A stretch of DNA of 64,000 nucleotides from Nymphaea colorata (GCF_008831285.2 NC_045145.1:19918040-19982039); one strand, 5' to 3'. Positions 12,801 to 26,325 are shown, numbered from the stretch's first letter. Program-made: numbers and translations. The notes: a model not told the origin generated them from the letters alone.

Positions 12801-15800
12801 GTAAGCAATTGGCCTTCCGGGCATCGGGCAGAGCACGGTATGGCAGGCGAACAGAATCAAGAATTTCAGTGAAGAGTTCTCGCGGATCTCCATGCATTGC
12901 AGGTGCATGCAACTTCAGCTTAAAAACTGCATGGCCCAACTTTAATTCGATCGGTTCATGTGGCTTCTTTTGTATGGAAGACGACGGAAACGAGTAAGGC
13001 CAACGGCCTTTAGCGTAAGCACAGGGAACAACTGTTTTCTGAGTGACACGTCGAGTTGATCAGCAGAAGTCCATGGCCCAAACCAGAGCATTTTGACTGA
13101 TTCTAGTTTCCGCTCTTTCTCTCTCTCTCTCTCTCTCTCTCTTATCTTTTTCTCACTCTTTCTAAGAAAATTGCGTGGTGATTAATGGGGATGCCATCTT
13201 CTCTTTTGACGTTTTATTATTTGGAACCTTTCGGGCTTGGCATCTCAATAATATGCAACGCAAGTATGGAGAAGGCTGAGGAGCATATATAGTGAATGCG
13301 GAAGATCGCGAGCATGTGAAATGGATCATAAAAGCCTGTTTGATGATTTGACTCCGCCTCGTTGGACTAAAACCATGTTTCTGCAGTTGCGGTAGCCTTT
13401 TCGGAAAGTTTATTTGCGAGCAATCGCCGCAATCATCCGTCAACTTTATTATCTTTTTCCCGGGTTTCTTCTACTTTCCTCTGCAGATTGCGTCTTTTAC
13501 CCTTGGCGAGGACCAGCAGCATTAAATCTTCTTGTCAATTCCTCAACAAGAACTTGGCCCTCGAGAGAATCGAATAATTGAAGCATAAAGCGGGACAGGA
13601 GGAAGATTGCTTAGTGAGTTTAATGGACACAGACGCCATGAGGAGCCATTTGCCAGAAGCCCGTGATTCTTCAGACCAAGGCACTGTTGTGGGGTGCGAT
13701 TCAAGGGAGGGCCACCGCTCTAGGGAGTACCCATCTTGAAACAAGCCAATTCAAGGCCAAGCCAAGAACAAGAAATCTTGTGAGGGCAGAAACTTTTTAT
13801 GGGGCAGAACTATAATTTTCAAAATTTTTATATAGGCCAAATTAAATTTTTTGAAAATTATCAATGACGGCGCCACGGCCCGAACCACCCTAGAGAGGAA
13901 TTGTAGTTTCATTTTGGCATAAAAATACACACTGGTGCTTTTTGCTTTTTCTTCTCTAGTGCATTTGTCAAATGCCCAATTAGGCCCAGTTGGGATGGGA
14001 GGGTATGGCCTTATATATGTCCCACATGGTCGACCAGTAGGTTGGTGTTCTTAATGTCCCAAAAGGTTTTGCCTCCAGGCCGGGACCTCCGCTTTGATCG
14101 CGCTTTCAGGCTCGACTTTGTTGCCTGGGAAGGCCCACCCACACGGCCGGTGGTGGCGCACGTGACCGGCCTCGCGGGCCACACACACAACCATGGGTGT
14201 GGAACCCAGCCCACATGTCCCCTTCTTCAAAGCAGCCAACCATGGATGGGCCTGTCACTGTTGCCACTTCTTCTTCACAAGCCTATCCATCTATCTATCT
14301 ATCCAATTGGGTGGGATTTGTGATGGACAACAGCCTTCAATTTGATCGCTTACCTCTACCTATCTCTTATTCGCTTCATTTCCTTTCAGCCCAATGAGAT
14401 TTTGACGTCCTTTCTAATTGCACTCACTCTGGTCGCATCTATTTATTAACCATCAATATTGAGTCCTCTTTCATTCGACAGTAGAATTAAATACCCATGC
14501 TGCTCACCTGAAAAGACAATGAGCAGTGTTAACCATATATTTGGTTCAAAGTAATAATAGTAATAATAACAATAATACGCATCTAATGCTTTATTCAACT
14601 TTTGAAAATTAACAAATAGGCACTCAACTTTTAAGAGGAAGTTTCAAACCGCTGCCTGCTGGAAAAATAATAGCTTTTAACATAAAATAATAACAAATCC
14701 CTCATAAATAATTGCTCTATCGTGAAAAGATGGTTAAATATTGGTCTTGCACATGATATTTTTATCATTTTACCAAAAACTAATATTTTTTAATAGATGG
14801 CTGTTTGAGATTTTTTCTCAAAAGTTGAGCGGCTACTCATCTCCTTTTAAGAATATCGCAGTCATTTGTTATTTTCCCAAATGTTGAGCACCTTATTGTA
14901 ATTTTGTCTATAAGAACTAAAGACATGTATGTAGTGACACTTTTTTCATCTTTACATGTGCTTTTAACATAAATGAAAATCAAAAGCAAGCTCCTATACA
15001 CAAAAAAATTGCTAAGATGAAAACCAATTGTCTTCGACCAAGAAGAACTAGCTTTGTTCACCTGTTGGCATAGAGGTCAACCTTGTAACTTTTAGAAGTT
15101 ATAAGAAAGTTCCTTCAATACTTGGGATGCCTCTCATGTTTCTAAACTGCATGCTCAGGGGTCTGCCGAGCCCCCAGCTTGCTATATCAAAGACAGAAAA
15201 GAAAAATCAACTTTTGCGTAAAATAAATATTCACAAATAAGAAATTTATCGTATGGATTAGTCTAGAAACAAGTCAAGATCACCACCTAATCAAAAGCAA
15301 AGGCGGAGCCATATATGGGCTGATGTGGGCAAAACAATAGTCCTCATGGTTTCTTTATTTTCAACGAATACCATTAAATATTTGTTCTGTTATGTATACG
15401 AGTGCCCCTTTGGATATCAAAACCTGTGCGGTTCCTCAATTTTGTTCTCTCTCTTTCTACACACATACACATATATATATATGAACCTACAAATCTAGTA
15501 AGGAATCTTTAAGTCGAAAAACATAATTTACTAAGTAGTTTTGTCTAATTAGGAGCTTAGGAGCTCAAATTCACTTCTTTGGATGGTCCCTCAAGGCTAG
15601 TTTCTTTGGTACTCGGAGAAGCGATGGCCCATGGTTGATGCGTGGAGCAATCGTCATAGTCGCGGCCCCACGATGTTGCAGGCTGTAGCAATTGGCTTCT
15701 TCTTCTTCTTCCTCTTCTCTTGATCCTTCAAGATCTCATCCCTCGTCTCATCGCCCCGTGGCCATTGTAGACTCTAAAGCACACGCACAAATAGCCAAAT

Positions 15801-16075
15801 GCTAAATTTAGTTCGGTGGTCACCCTACACTTCCACGCATGCTCTTTCCCATTTGGGTCTTTGTCTTCTTCTTCATTTTCATGTGTTTTGGTCGGAGAGC
15901 AGGCTGGTTGGATCAGGTGTGGATCCTACTGGTTGATGACTGCATTTTACCTAAATCAAGCCAGATTTTAAAGCTGATCTTACTCCAAATAAAACCAATT
16001 AAACAAATCTGTAAGCGGAACCAACAGATAATATATAACTAGGATGTCTAAGTAACCAGAAATCCATTCATGAGG

Positions 16076-16220
16076 TGTAAGTATGTTTGGCAATAAGAAT
16101 ACTAACAACATAGTGTTTCTTTTAAAATGGAAGAATATATAACATAGTGTTTCATGAACCTATCCTAATGTTTAATTGAAACATTGTATTAGTGTCCTTG
16201 TTGCCAAACACCCCTTTACA
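16076..16220. mobile_element. MITE with long terminal inverted repeats
   Basis: The left end TGTAAGTATGTTTGGCAATA and the reverse complement of the right end TGTAAAGGGGTGTTTGGCAA match over about 40 bp with scattered mismatches, giving a foldback element of about 145 bp. There is no coding capacity. A clean target-site duplication is not visible, so the superfamily is uncertain (hAT-like is a guess). A related end, CAAACACCCCTTGAAC, lies near 30760. Confidence 0.55.
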
Positions 16221-17869
16221 GCACTCTTTTCTAGAGAGTTTTTTAAGGGGTAGCTTTATTGCTAAGTTTGAAATATATTCCAACTTGAGTATTCCATCGG
16301 AAGTGAAGGTTCAGCAGAGAATTTTTTTACGTGGAGCAGGATCATACTTTTCCAGATTTTACACTTCATTTTTTTTCTTTTTTTTATGTAAATTAATTAT
16401 GAAGGACGAAGTGAGTAATTGTAAATGATTTCGTATGACTTTCAACCTGCGATATAATTATATTGTAAAGCAATGTAAGCTGTACTATCGTCGAAGAAGT
16501 AATCAAGCAATTTTGCTTCATAGTTCGTTCTCAGTTAGCACAGCTCTCTTTCGCTTCTCTGTTCTCCCGTCTTACTCTGTTTTTCTTTGCTTCATTCTGC
16601 GTCAGAACTTTTCATCGCACATTCAATCGAATCAAACTGCACTCATGGAACCATGAAAATCAGTTTTCGTTGATTCCACCTCTTAGATTATACTTTTTGA
16701 AAGCGTAATAGCAATTTATAGTCATCAACCTTCTGTTTTTCATTTATTGAAAACACTTGTGTAACCTTTGCCTACGTGAACCAACTTGTTTTAAAGACAT
16801 TGTGAACATAGTCTATGGTTAAATCAATGTTAAAACTTTATGGTTATTTTTCTACCTTATGAAGAGAGGCTGTATCTCTCTCTACACCTACTGTTGCCTC
16901 TGCATTTTGGTTCATTTTCCTGTCTAGTTTGCATAATTCTAAGCGATATCAAAATAAATAAATTGATCGAAACATCGGCTGGGCGATAGAGTCGAGTCTG
17001 CTTGAAAACCACCAACCTATGCACGACAAACAAGAAAGGCGAATGATGACAAGCACAACAAGAACAGCCTCTTTTGCTATCATTCCTGTGCTTGTAGGCC
17101 TTTTTCCCAACAGCGGAATGCCTTTTCCAACCCTTGAGCAGGACGTGTCAAATATATTCTCTCGCGGAAGGGAAGGACTCATGATGAAAAGGAAGGATCC
17201 TCAGGTATCCAATGTCTCATGTCACACATCTGATTTTTTATTTCTCCCCTCTTATACAATCCAGTAAAATCTATGCCATACTAATTACCAATCATAAGAA
17301 TGGTTCAAAAGAATCAGAACATGAGCAAAACTTTCAAAGTGACGGAATCATATATCCACAGAGAGAGAGAGAGAGGCAGAGAGAGATGCATAGGCAACTA
17401 GAGGCGTAGTCATTCTTTAACTTGTTATTGATGTCTTCACTTGTGATATATTATTGTTATTATTATTTGATCAATTTCAATGATAAAGATGGGTATGTTT
17501 GGTCTCTGTGCAGATGGATGCATCTGTTGAATATATATGTAGGAAGTCATTTGCTGGACCCGCTAACTGCAGCGGTCTGGTGGATACTTGGCCAAAAAAG
17601 GGGGCCGATTCAGGTCTTTACCTGACAGGGTCGTGACTTGGAAGAGGAACTGCCTGCAACGATTGAGATGCAAACGAGAAGAAACAAAGGCTAAAGATGA
17701 AGAGAAACATGCAAAGAGAAAAGGTTCTAACTTGAGAACTTCAGATCCAACGGGTGTAGGATGGTTGAACGACTTGGACTAGAGTTTGGGTTTGGATCTA
17801 AATGCTTGTCCAAATCTGATCTAATTGTTTGGCTACCCAACCTCTCTCGCTTATGTAAAGTATTCGACA

Positions 17870-18329
17870 TGAATATAACATCAAAAAAATTTAGTCTCGT
17901 ATTGAAAATTATTAAGAATCCTTAATGACTTATAAAATGGGTTATTGAATAGATGGTTGTCGTGATTCATAGTCTTTTTGGAGTTAGAGCCGAAACTGCT
18001 AAGAGACGGGTTTGGATCCTTTGAACTAAAAGCCAAAGCCCAGAAATGGGTCCGATTGTTACAGGTATCAGAGCCGGTTCAATACTCGAACATAGGGTCT
18101 ACACGTGCGGACACATGTGCGTTAAAAAGCACAAATTGTAACACCTCAAAAATTTAGTCTCGTATTGAAAATTGTGAGAGATTTTCAAAGGCTTATAAAG
18201 GGAGTTATTGAATAAATGATTGTCTTGTTTCATATTCTTTTTAGAATTAGAGCAAAAACTGCTAAGAGGTGAATTGAGATCTGCCAAACTAAAGGCTCTA
18301 GCCTAGAAGTGGTTGGGTCATTACATGAA
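17870..18329 (+). mobile_element. TRIM retrotransposon (copy 1), complete with TSD
   Basis: Two direct repeats, 17874-18063 and 18137-18325 (about 190 bp each), flank a 73-bp interior, and TGAA borders both outer ends (17870-17873 and 18326-18329). The interior begins GGTATCAGAGCCGGTT, a primer-binding site for initiator tRNA-Met, right after the left repeat. The right LTR starts TGTAAC and ends TTACA. With LTRs longer than the interior and no coding sequence, this fits a terminal-repeat retrotransposon in miniature. The two LTRs have diverged clearly, so the insertion is not recent. A second copy is at 56773-57103. Confidence 0.8.
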
Positions 18330-21300
18330 CCCATCACATTTAATACTAATTAAACCGTGAGAGCAGCGGCTACAACTAGAAGCGATTGCTTTATTGATTT
18401 TAAATTCAACATTAACAGAAACAAAATTGCACTCCAAATGCCAAAATGAAGCTGCACTAAAAGAAGGAGAAGATCAAATCTGTGAAAAGCCGCAAATGGA
18501 AAGCGCGCCCACTGGGCCAACTCGATCGTTCCATACTCAAAGACCAACGGCTCTGCATACCTCTCTTCCTGTGGGCAACATGTGGGTAAGTGCTTTGGCT
18601 GCAGCCTTGATCAGCTTCTGTTTTTCAAGGTATGGGCAACCTGTGGCTAACCAGATAATTAGGGAGGGGACCTCTACTGGAGTCCACAAAAAGTGGAAAT
18701 TCATGTTCCGACACCGGAGCAGGCCGCCCACTTCCAGAGGCTGGCCGGGGTCCATGAGCCATGCCCCCACAGCTAGGGCATGAGCCTACTCGATGGAGCT
18801 CACTTTCCAAGCACGGACCTGGCCGACCTCCCTAGCTACGTGGTTGGGCCTTGTGGGCTGCATCAATGGAGGAAGGGACCCCCTTTGCATATCCTCGTTG
18901 AATCTATGTCGACAAGCAGGAAGAGGTGATGGGGGAGTAGATACGGCTGTCTTCCAATGAGGACGACAGCCACCATCGACGCCACTCTCCGGCGCATAAA
19001 GCACCCGACTGGTTCTCTGCGAGCACTATCCGTGAAGGGGCCCGGCGATTCGAGGCGTTGGAACTTGGGACTCCACTGTCACTGTTACAATCTGGCCGAC
19101 ACACCCTTAATTACTCCGGCTTCTAGCCGTTGGGCTGCCGGAACTCATGATCGAATATTATGGCCTACAGTCCAATCTTTCAACATAATTCGAAAACTCG
19201 TTGATGATCATTTGCAATAAGTGCGACTCCTTTCAATAGCCGCCACGGAGTCGATCGCTAGATTGAATCCTTCGTCATTAGAGCATGCACCTTTATTCTC
19301 TTTTGACATCTTTGTTCTCCCTCCTTTATATGGATGGGCAGGCTTTCGGTGGGGATCCTAATAAGTCTGCTTTAGGTCCGATGTCCATATGTTTTGAAAA
19401 TTGGTTATCAACGCATTATTGTGCAGTTCAGATTTGCTATGGAAATCAGGTTTAGATGTGAATTTCAAAATTGGATTCGGAATGTGCATTCAGATTCAGA
19501 TATGTTATAAACTTTTCTTCATTCATGTTAGAAGTTATGACCATCCCAAAAAATTGACATCATCAATACATCCAATTCGAATCTGATTAGTTGACAACCC
19601 TATCTTTGGGCGAGCTGGAGTACTCGTGCTAAATTTAGTGGCGGAGTCAGAAAAATTTTCTGGAGAGGCATGCACTCATTCATACATTTCCATGTCTAAC
19701 GGGACACTTGCACTCCAATATATATCAGAGCAAAATTTGAATATGCTAATGTCAAAATAAAGAAGCACTGAGAGGCAAGTGTGGGCAATTGCCTACACCA
19801 GCTGACATGTGGCTATGCTACTAGCTGGTATAGGGGCTGGCCTAGGCCGTAAGTAGAAAAGATTGAAACCGATATGTGCTATTCAAATTCTTTTTTCCAA
19901 ATCTTACTGAGAATCTCGAAATATAACCCCAGAGCCCGATAGTATACAGATCCATGAAACCCAAGAACTCTGGCCTAGATTTAGAAATTCAAGTGTAAAC
20001 CACTTCACTGTTTAATTTCAGATTTTTATTGGAAGTTTTATTTGCATATAAATTTCCATTCTTCCCTATATTCAGCTTGACAATTTTTAGCTTTTAAAAA
20101 TATGCGCAACATTTCACAACAACAGAGAACTAGATGCTCTTCAATTCCATATTAGAAATTCATAATTTAAGCTCTCATAATAGACTTTATTCTTATGAAT
20201 ATGAATCCATTGTCACTCCAACTGTAAAATCTGATATGTCGACTCTTAAAGTTTAATCGGATATCGGTGAAATGAGAGAGAGAGAGAGAGACTCAAATAA
20301 AGACTTATCAATACTATCAGGATAACACCTTAAGAATCGAACTAAGGACGTGAATAATATACACTACATAGACCAACCGATTGTGCTACCCATCACTTGG
20401 CTGGACAGAGAACGAGAGGGACACAAAGCTGTGCGTGTTACTCTCTAGCGAGCAGGAGCGAGGACAAAGATGCCAAATATTTGTGGTGTGCCTAATCCTT
20501 TTGATTCAGGTTAGGTGCCAGACTAAATCTGACTTAATTTTGGACCCTAAGCCGACTTGGTATCAAATTCGGATTTAGATGCTGATCTAGATCCCACAAA
20601 TACTAAATGTAATGCACGTAGGCAGCCGAATTCTGAACTGGGCCTCTTTGGCGTTCAAGGAATTAAGTCTTCTCTTAATTGTAATAAAAAGTTCACACTT
20701 AATCCTTAATGTCATATTTTAAAATATCTTCCAAAATCACCCCCTCAAAGATTCATAACCTTTGAGCAAATAAAAAAAAATAAAAAATCATGCTTAAGTT
20801 TCAGTTTTCTCATTTGCAGATTTGAATTAGGAAACACATTTGAAAATTATTCGTTAAAATGAAAGTTTTTGGTCATTAATAATCTTTTTGTTTTTCCGCC
20901 AAAAGCATTTATGCGTTTTTCTTGTAAATTGATCTTCGACATAACTGTAAATGCATTGAGCAATATGAGCTAGCAAAACCTGCATTGTTCATTAGATCGA
21001 GCAAATTGCCACAAGATGGTACGAAGAGGTGCAGCTACTTAATTAGATCAATACTTAAGTTCATAAGTAATGGGACTCAGCTCAGCTCAGTGACTTGAAA
21101 AATTATAGAGATGCAACTAATTGGATTTTCATATCATCATCTGCTCACAAAGTGAGGCGCACGTCTTCTTCAAGAGTGGGAGAGAGAAGAGAGAGAGAGA
21201 GATGGACTTTGAATCCTTGTGGATCCAATCATCAGATATGATTTTGCTTTTGGATACAAATAAAGATCCAAAATACAAAAAAAAAAAGGCAAACCAAATC

Positions 21301-22309
21301 TAAACAACACTCATTCTTAATGGCTAATTATAGGTCTGGTGTCAGTCCACTCCTGCTGATACACTTAGTCTGAAACATTAACATCTTGAATTACAATTAC
21401 TCCTTGATCTTGCTACCACATTAAGCCATCACAGATCCCACCACCCTGTGAAAGGAGCAATCTTGATGGGGCTGCCAAAACTTGTCTGGTTGCGTTACCG
21501 GGAAATGGAGGAAGTTTCTCTGACATTACGTGACTCGTTGAAATGCCATCCATCACCATGCAATTAGTGTCTACCTTCCGATCACTGAAACGACTACAGG
21601 GATTCAGGGCGCATGACTTGAGTCATGTCTTCGCATCACTGGACTGTTCTCACTCTCCAGTGACGAATCACGTTGTGGCCGGCGCAAAAAATAATAGTAG
21701 TAATAAAAGGGAGCCTCGAAACCGTGAGAAACTAGCCAAACTGCCGCTGAGTTCTGGAGCCATGGCCGGCGAAAAGAACGCAAGCGCTTGTCAGCTGACG
21801 CCACAACTCCGATGGAACAGTCCCACTAACGTGGTGGTTTTGCATAAAAGCAAGAGGAAAGCGAACGAGAGAGATATTTTAAAAAATATCGTTTCACTTA
21901 TGACCACATATGGCAGGGACACACTCTTTCGAACAAAAAAAACGCAAAACGAGGGGCGGAATTAAGAAGAGCTCTCATGGGCCCTCGCCCCTTAAAAAAA
22001 ATTTTAAAACTTACATATAAATTTACTTGTGTTTGTTATATGTGTTATATAAAAATTGTAAAAATTAATATTTTAATTATTGTCAAAATTTAAAAACCTT
22101 AATTTGACCCCATTTATGAAAAATTTCTAACTTCACCACTCACTCATTTTTTGCCAATGCATCGGATTGGAGGACTTCACTTATTTATTTATTGGAATTC
22201 TCTATCTGAATTTGAATAAAGAAATCCTCTTGCCTCTCATAATACATTACATTGTATAATGCATTGGAGGTCGAATGTTTAATCCTACTTGAAGCAATGT
22301 ATTGGGTAG

Positions 22310-22346
<37 letters not shown>

Positions 22347-22902
22347 GGACTTCTCTATTTGGTTTTGGATGGAGAAATCCATCGACCTGTCACTCATGCC
22401 TATTCGTTTACATACATTGGGTAGCTATGAAGGGATGAAGCTCAAAGTAGTCAGAGATTTTCAACTTATCCTCTACCCATCCAGATCTCCATCTAATCAT
22501 GGCCATCTGATGCAATGCATAGGGCATGAGCGATTAAACACACAGCTTAATGATACAATACATTAGACAATGTGTTGTGAGATGCCAAAAGATTTTTCCA
22601 TCTAAATTCAAGCTTAATATGCGTAAGCAAACGTGTAGCTACCTCCTCCCCCCCCCAACAGGATTGCATTGGAAAAATTGGATTTTTGCTTAATCAAGAT
22701 CCCTTGTCATCTTTTGGAAGTGTATGTTTGTCTCTTAAAAATACAACTTTATTTCTATCTTTTCAACTTAAGCTTCACTATCCAGTCTCCTTCAATTCAA
22801 AGGCCCAAATGATCCCCATCAAATTTGACATGTAAGAGTCCGTCCATTACATGTCCCTCCAGGTGGAATGTGGGAAAAATATTCAAGGTTCGGGAATTTA
22901 AG
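18330..22902. other. Intergenic region between TRIM and Copia elements
   Basis: No supported gene. It contains a moderately GC-rich stretch (about 18480-19200) with no recognisable protein, a repeat ending in TTGACAACCCTATC near 19590-19606, a GGCGGAG fragment near 19640, a SINE-like relic (20296-20392), a decayed AT-rich repeat (about 21966-22143) and an AT microsatellite (about 22311-22340). Confidence 0.55.
20296..20392 (-). mobile_element. tRNA-derived SINE-like relic
   Basis: On the minus strand, GGTAGCACAATCGGTTGG (near 20392) resembles a pol III A box. About 40 nt on, TTAGTTCGATTCTTAAG (near 20340) resembles a B box. Spacing and order match tRNA-derived SINEs or a decayed tRNA gene. 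No good acceptor stem is visible, so a functional tRNA is unlikely. Confidence 0.4.
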
Positions 22903-22907
22903 AGGCC
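22903..22907. repeat. Target-site duplication, left copy (AGGCC)
   Basis: AGGCC directly precedes the left LTR of the Copia element and recurs directly after the right LTR at 28660-28664. Confidence 0.85.
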
Positions 22908-23144
22908 TGAGAAAACTTTAGAGGAAAAAAAAAACAAAGGACGCGTGAAAGATAAAGCTGGAGAGAACTTAATTTTATTGATTCCTTTGAGGAACGTATA
23001 TAGTACAAAAAAAACATTATCGCATACAAAATTTTTGGTATACAAGATCATGATAACACAATTTCTATCTCAATCTATTATCCACTGAAAATGTAGTCTG
23101 CGTAACAGATATTGATAAGAGATCTGATCCCTTCTTTCTCGACA
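22908..23144 (-). repeat. Copia 3' LTR
   Basis: A 237-bp terminal repeat, TG to ACA, paired with 28418-28659. It has a roughly 13-bp insertion (around 23087) absent from the other copy. The polypurine tract lies just inside, at 23145-23155. Confidence 0.9.
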
Positions 23145-23283
23145 CTCTCCCTCAAACCGAGGCATACAGATTTTTGACGCCCAGTTTGGATAGCAAATGT
23201 CTGAATGCCTCTTTGCCTAATGCTTTGGTAAAGAGATCTGCTAGCAGCTCTTTGCTTCTGACATAGCATGTTCTGATTTCACC

Positions 23284-24635
23284 TTAATTGATTTTTTCTT
23301 GTACTACATGACAATTTATGTCAATATGTTTGGTGAGCTCATGAAAAACTAGATTTGCTCCAATATGTATTACAGCCTGGTTATCGCAATATAAATTTGC
23401 TGGTTGTGAGTGTTGAATGCCTAAGTCAGTTAATAAATATTTTAACCATGTTACTTCACAAACAACATTTTCCATAACTCGGTATTCTGCCTCAACAGAA
23501 GAGCGAGACACAGTATATTTGTTTCTTTGTTTTCCATGATATTAAAGCCGCTCCAAGAAGGACACAATAGCCAGTGACAGATCTTCATGTTTCATGACAA
23601 GCAACCCAATCTGAATCACAAAAAACACTTACTTGAAAATTATTTTCTTTGCCCAATAGAATCCTTGTCCTGGATTCATTTTAATAAATTTGACAAGTCT
23701 CAAAGCAGCCTGAAAATGTGGTTCCTTTGGTGTATGCATGAAGCGACTTAGTACATGAACGACAAACTGTATATCTGGCCTTGTGATACTCAAATAAATA
23801 AGACGTCCAACCAGTCTTCTATATTTTGTTGGATCCTTCATTTCTTCACTCTGAGTAGTATCTAGACCATGCTTTTGTTCCATGGGAATTTCCACTGGCT
23901 TTGCGCCTAATAGTCCGACCTCATTTATAATGTCGAGCGCATAATTTTGTTGTGAAACATATATTCCTTTGGATGACCGAGCAATTTCTAGTCCCAAAAA
24001 TATTTAAGAATACCAAGGTCTTTCATGCGAAATTTTTGACACAAGAAAGACTTAAGTTTTTCAACAGAATCCTCCATATTACCGGCAATAATCAAGTCAT
24101 CCACATATACTAGAACGGCAAAAAAAACTTCTCCTTGTTTAAGAGTAAATAGCATGTGATCAGCTTTGGATTGTATAAATCCAAATTCTTCAAGCGTCAT
24201 AGATAACTTGTGAAACCAATTTCTTGGAGATTGCTTCAGACTGTAAAGAGATTTGTGAAGCTTGTATACTAAGTTCTCCCCCTTACGGTCATATCCTTGC
24301 GGCACCTGCATATACACTTCCTCAAGCAGATCTTCATGAAGAAAGACATTATTTACATCCATTTGATATAATAACCAACCTTTTGCAGCAGCGACTGAAA
24401 GAAGGGTGCGAACCATTACCATTTTGGCTACAGGCGCAAATGTTTCATTGTAATTTAATCCCTCTTTATGTGAGAAACCTTTTGCTACCAGATGAGCCTT
24501 GTACCGTTCAATGCTTCTATCTGAACGAAATTTTACTTTGCGTATCCATTTGCAAGCGATGGGTTGGATACCTTTTGGTAGATTAGTCAAGGTCCACGTT
24601 TTATTGTCCCGCAATGCACTAATTTCTAAGTCCAT
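23284..24635 (-). pseudogene. Copia reverse transcriptase and RNase H, broken
   Basis: The RT domain reads through 24635-23988, with DVNNVFLHEDL near the start of the fingers/palm and the catalytic YVDD box in VYVDDLIIAGN. A frame break near 23990 leads to the connection segment (23997-23629), which contains YLSITRPDIQFVVHVLSRFM. A further break leads to the RNase H part at 23511-23284, with SVEAEYR and LYCDNQAVI. All are signatures of the Copia (Pseudoviridae-type) polyprotein in plants. The breaks make the product non-functional as it stands. Confidence 0.9.
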
Positions 24636-24641
24636 TGCATC

Positions 24642-25109
24642 TCACCACTCTTTAATTTTACTTGCCTCTTCGTAGGATTCTGGTTCAAAAATGGAGGCTA
24701 TAGAGGCTAAAAAAATGGAGTGATTAGAAGAGAAATGATGGAAAGAAGTAAACTTGGAAAGATGATACCTTTTGCCTTTTACAAGACTTGCCATCGAGTT
24801 GCCGTTGACCAAGGGTGTCGAAATTAGAGAACAATAAAAATCTTTCATCCAAGTGGCTGGTCTTTTTTGACGAGATGATCTTCTAAGGTGTTCAATTGGT
24901 TCAGACTCTAAGACTTGGTTTGGTTGCATGGTTTCACTATTGATGTTTTGAGGTTCAGGCAAATGCATATCACGAGTTGAAACAAGTGTCTCACTACTTT
25001 CAGACATGTTTGTGTCTTCATTAGGTTCAGCTGTAGGTGATGCTTCATAGTCAAACGATGCTTCTTCCAAAGGGCCAATCATACTTTCTTGGGTTATTGG
25101 CATAGGCAA
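24642..25109 (-). pseudogene. Copia integrase-RT linker segment
   Basis: An acidic, Ser/Glu-rich stretch followed by RRSSRQKRPATWMKDFYC. That arginine-rich motif is the usual boundary between the integrase C-terminus and RT in plant Copia polyproteins. It is separated from the RT frame by a stop near 24640, where the expected tryptophan codon of the KEW-x-A-M motif region is interrupted. Confidence 0.7.
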
Positions 25110-25226
25110 AACAATTGATCTTTCTTCTTCGTTGACTTGGTTGAAAGGAAAAATATTTTCATAGAAAACAACATCATGATTAGTGAAAACTCTCTTATTT
25201 TCTAAATCATAGACTTTGTATGCTTT

Positions 25227-26247
25227 CTAGCATTCAGGATAACCAATAAAGATGCATTTATGTGCTCTAGTGTCAAATTTCCCTTTATTGTGGCTGTTGT
25301 TGGTAGTATAGCAAAGAGAGCCAAAGACACGTAGATGTTCAAAGGCCAGTTTTTTTTTTTTAAATAATTTTTCAAATGGAGCTATGCCTCCCAAAGTAGG
25401 TGTAGGAGTACTATTAATAAGATAGGTGACTGTTAAAACACATTCGCCCCAAAACTGAATTGGTAAATTTGCTTCAAAATGAAGGGCCCTTGTTACTTCA
25501 AGAAGATGACGATGTTTGCATTCTACCACTCCATTTTGTTGTGGTGTGGCGATACAACTATGTTGGTGAATGGTACCTTGTTGATTGAAAACAGACTGTA
25601 TTTCATGAGAAAAAAACTCGGTACCATTATCAGATCTCACATTTTTTAATGGTGACTCCAAATTGATTTTTTATTAAGGCAAAATTTTTTTTCATAAGAT
25701 ATAATGTTTCACGTTTGTGTCTCATTAAAAAAATCCATGTGACACGAGTGTAATCATCGACAATACTCATAAAATAATGTGCTCCAGTAAGAGTTGACCG
25801 TGAATATGGACCCCAAATGTCACAATGAATTAATTCAAAAGACTTCTTAATAGAAATATCACTTAAATCAAATTTCGAACGAGTTTGTTTTGCTCGATGA
25901 CAAGCATCACAACAAATATCTTTATTCAAGTAGCAATTCAATCCTAAATAAGAATTAACTAGCCTAAGTCGAGAAGGTGAAAGATGACCAAACCACCTAT
26001 ACCATAGGTCTTGAGATGAAGTTACGACAAAGCATTTTGTAGGTGACGCCAATGATTTGAATTCATATAGTCCTTCTCTTTCTTCACCCTGACCAATCGT
26101 CGTCCTCGATGCTAGGTTCTGCAATACACAATGTGTGGGAAAAAAGGTTACTGAGCAGTTTAGAGTCTTGGTTAGTTGACTAACTGATAACAAATTTACT
26201 TTGAAGGAAGGAACATACAAAGTATTGTAAAGGGTGAAAGATGACAA
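25227..26247 (-). pseudogene. Copia integrase (GAG-pre-integrase plus rve core), frameshifted
   Basis: Frame 26247-25630 holds the pre-integrase zinc-binding region (WFGHLSPSRL, CCDACHRAKQTRSKF) and the start of the catalytic core, with the first Asp in HCDIWGP. A frameshift near 25640 moves the rest into 25661-25227, with the second Asp in RSDNGTEFF and the Glu in QNGVVECKHRHL. The D,D(35)E triad is therefore present but split over two frames. Confidence 0.88.
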
Positions 26248-26325
26248 GTAAATGTCACCGGTTTGATGAACAGGGATTACATTTCCATTTGGAAGGTTTA
26301 TGGATGTATGACAAGTTTTCAGATT

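Larger units (their letters stand above)
9651..17869. other. Gene-poor intergenic region
   Basis: No supported gene. Seen in it: a near-palindrome (9858-9880), GC-rich runs of GGCCGGCC (about 10365 and 12682), a CT microsatellite (about 13119-13142), a degenerate repeat (about 13795-13880), an ATA-type microsatellite (about 14551-14578), a GGCGGAGCCA fragment (15303) and a MITE at 16076-16220. Several frames of 60-117 codons are scattered, overlapping and unrecognisable. Confidence 0.55.

Noticed and set aside
16949-17267. Overlapping 77- and 82-codon frames on both strands and a possible miR482-like motif
   Set aside because: No match good enough to a known microRNA and no clear hairpin arm; the frames are unrecognised.
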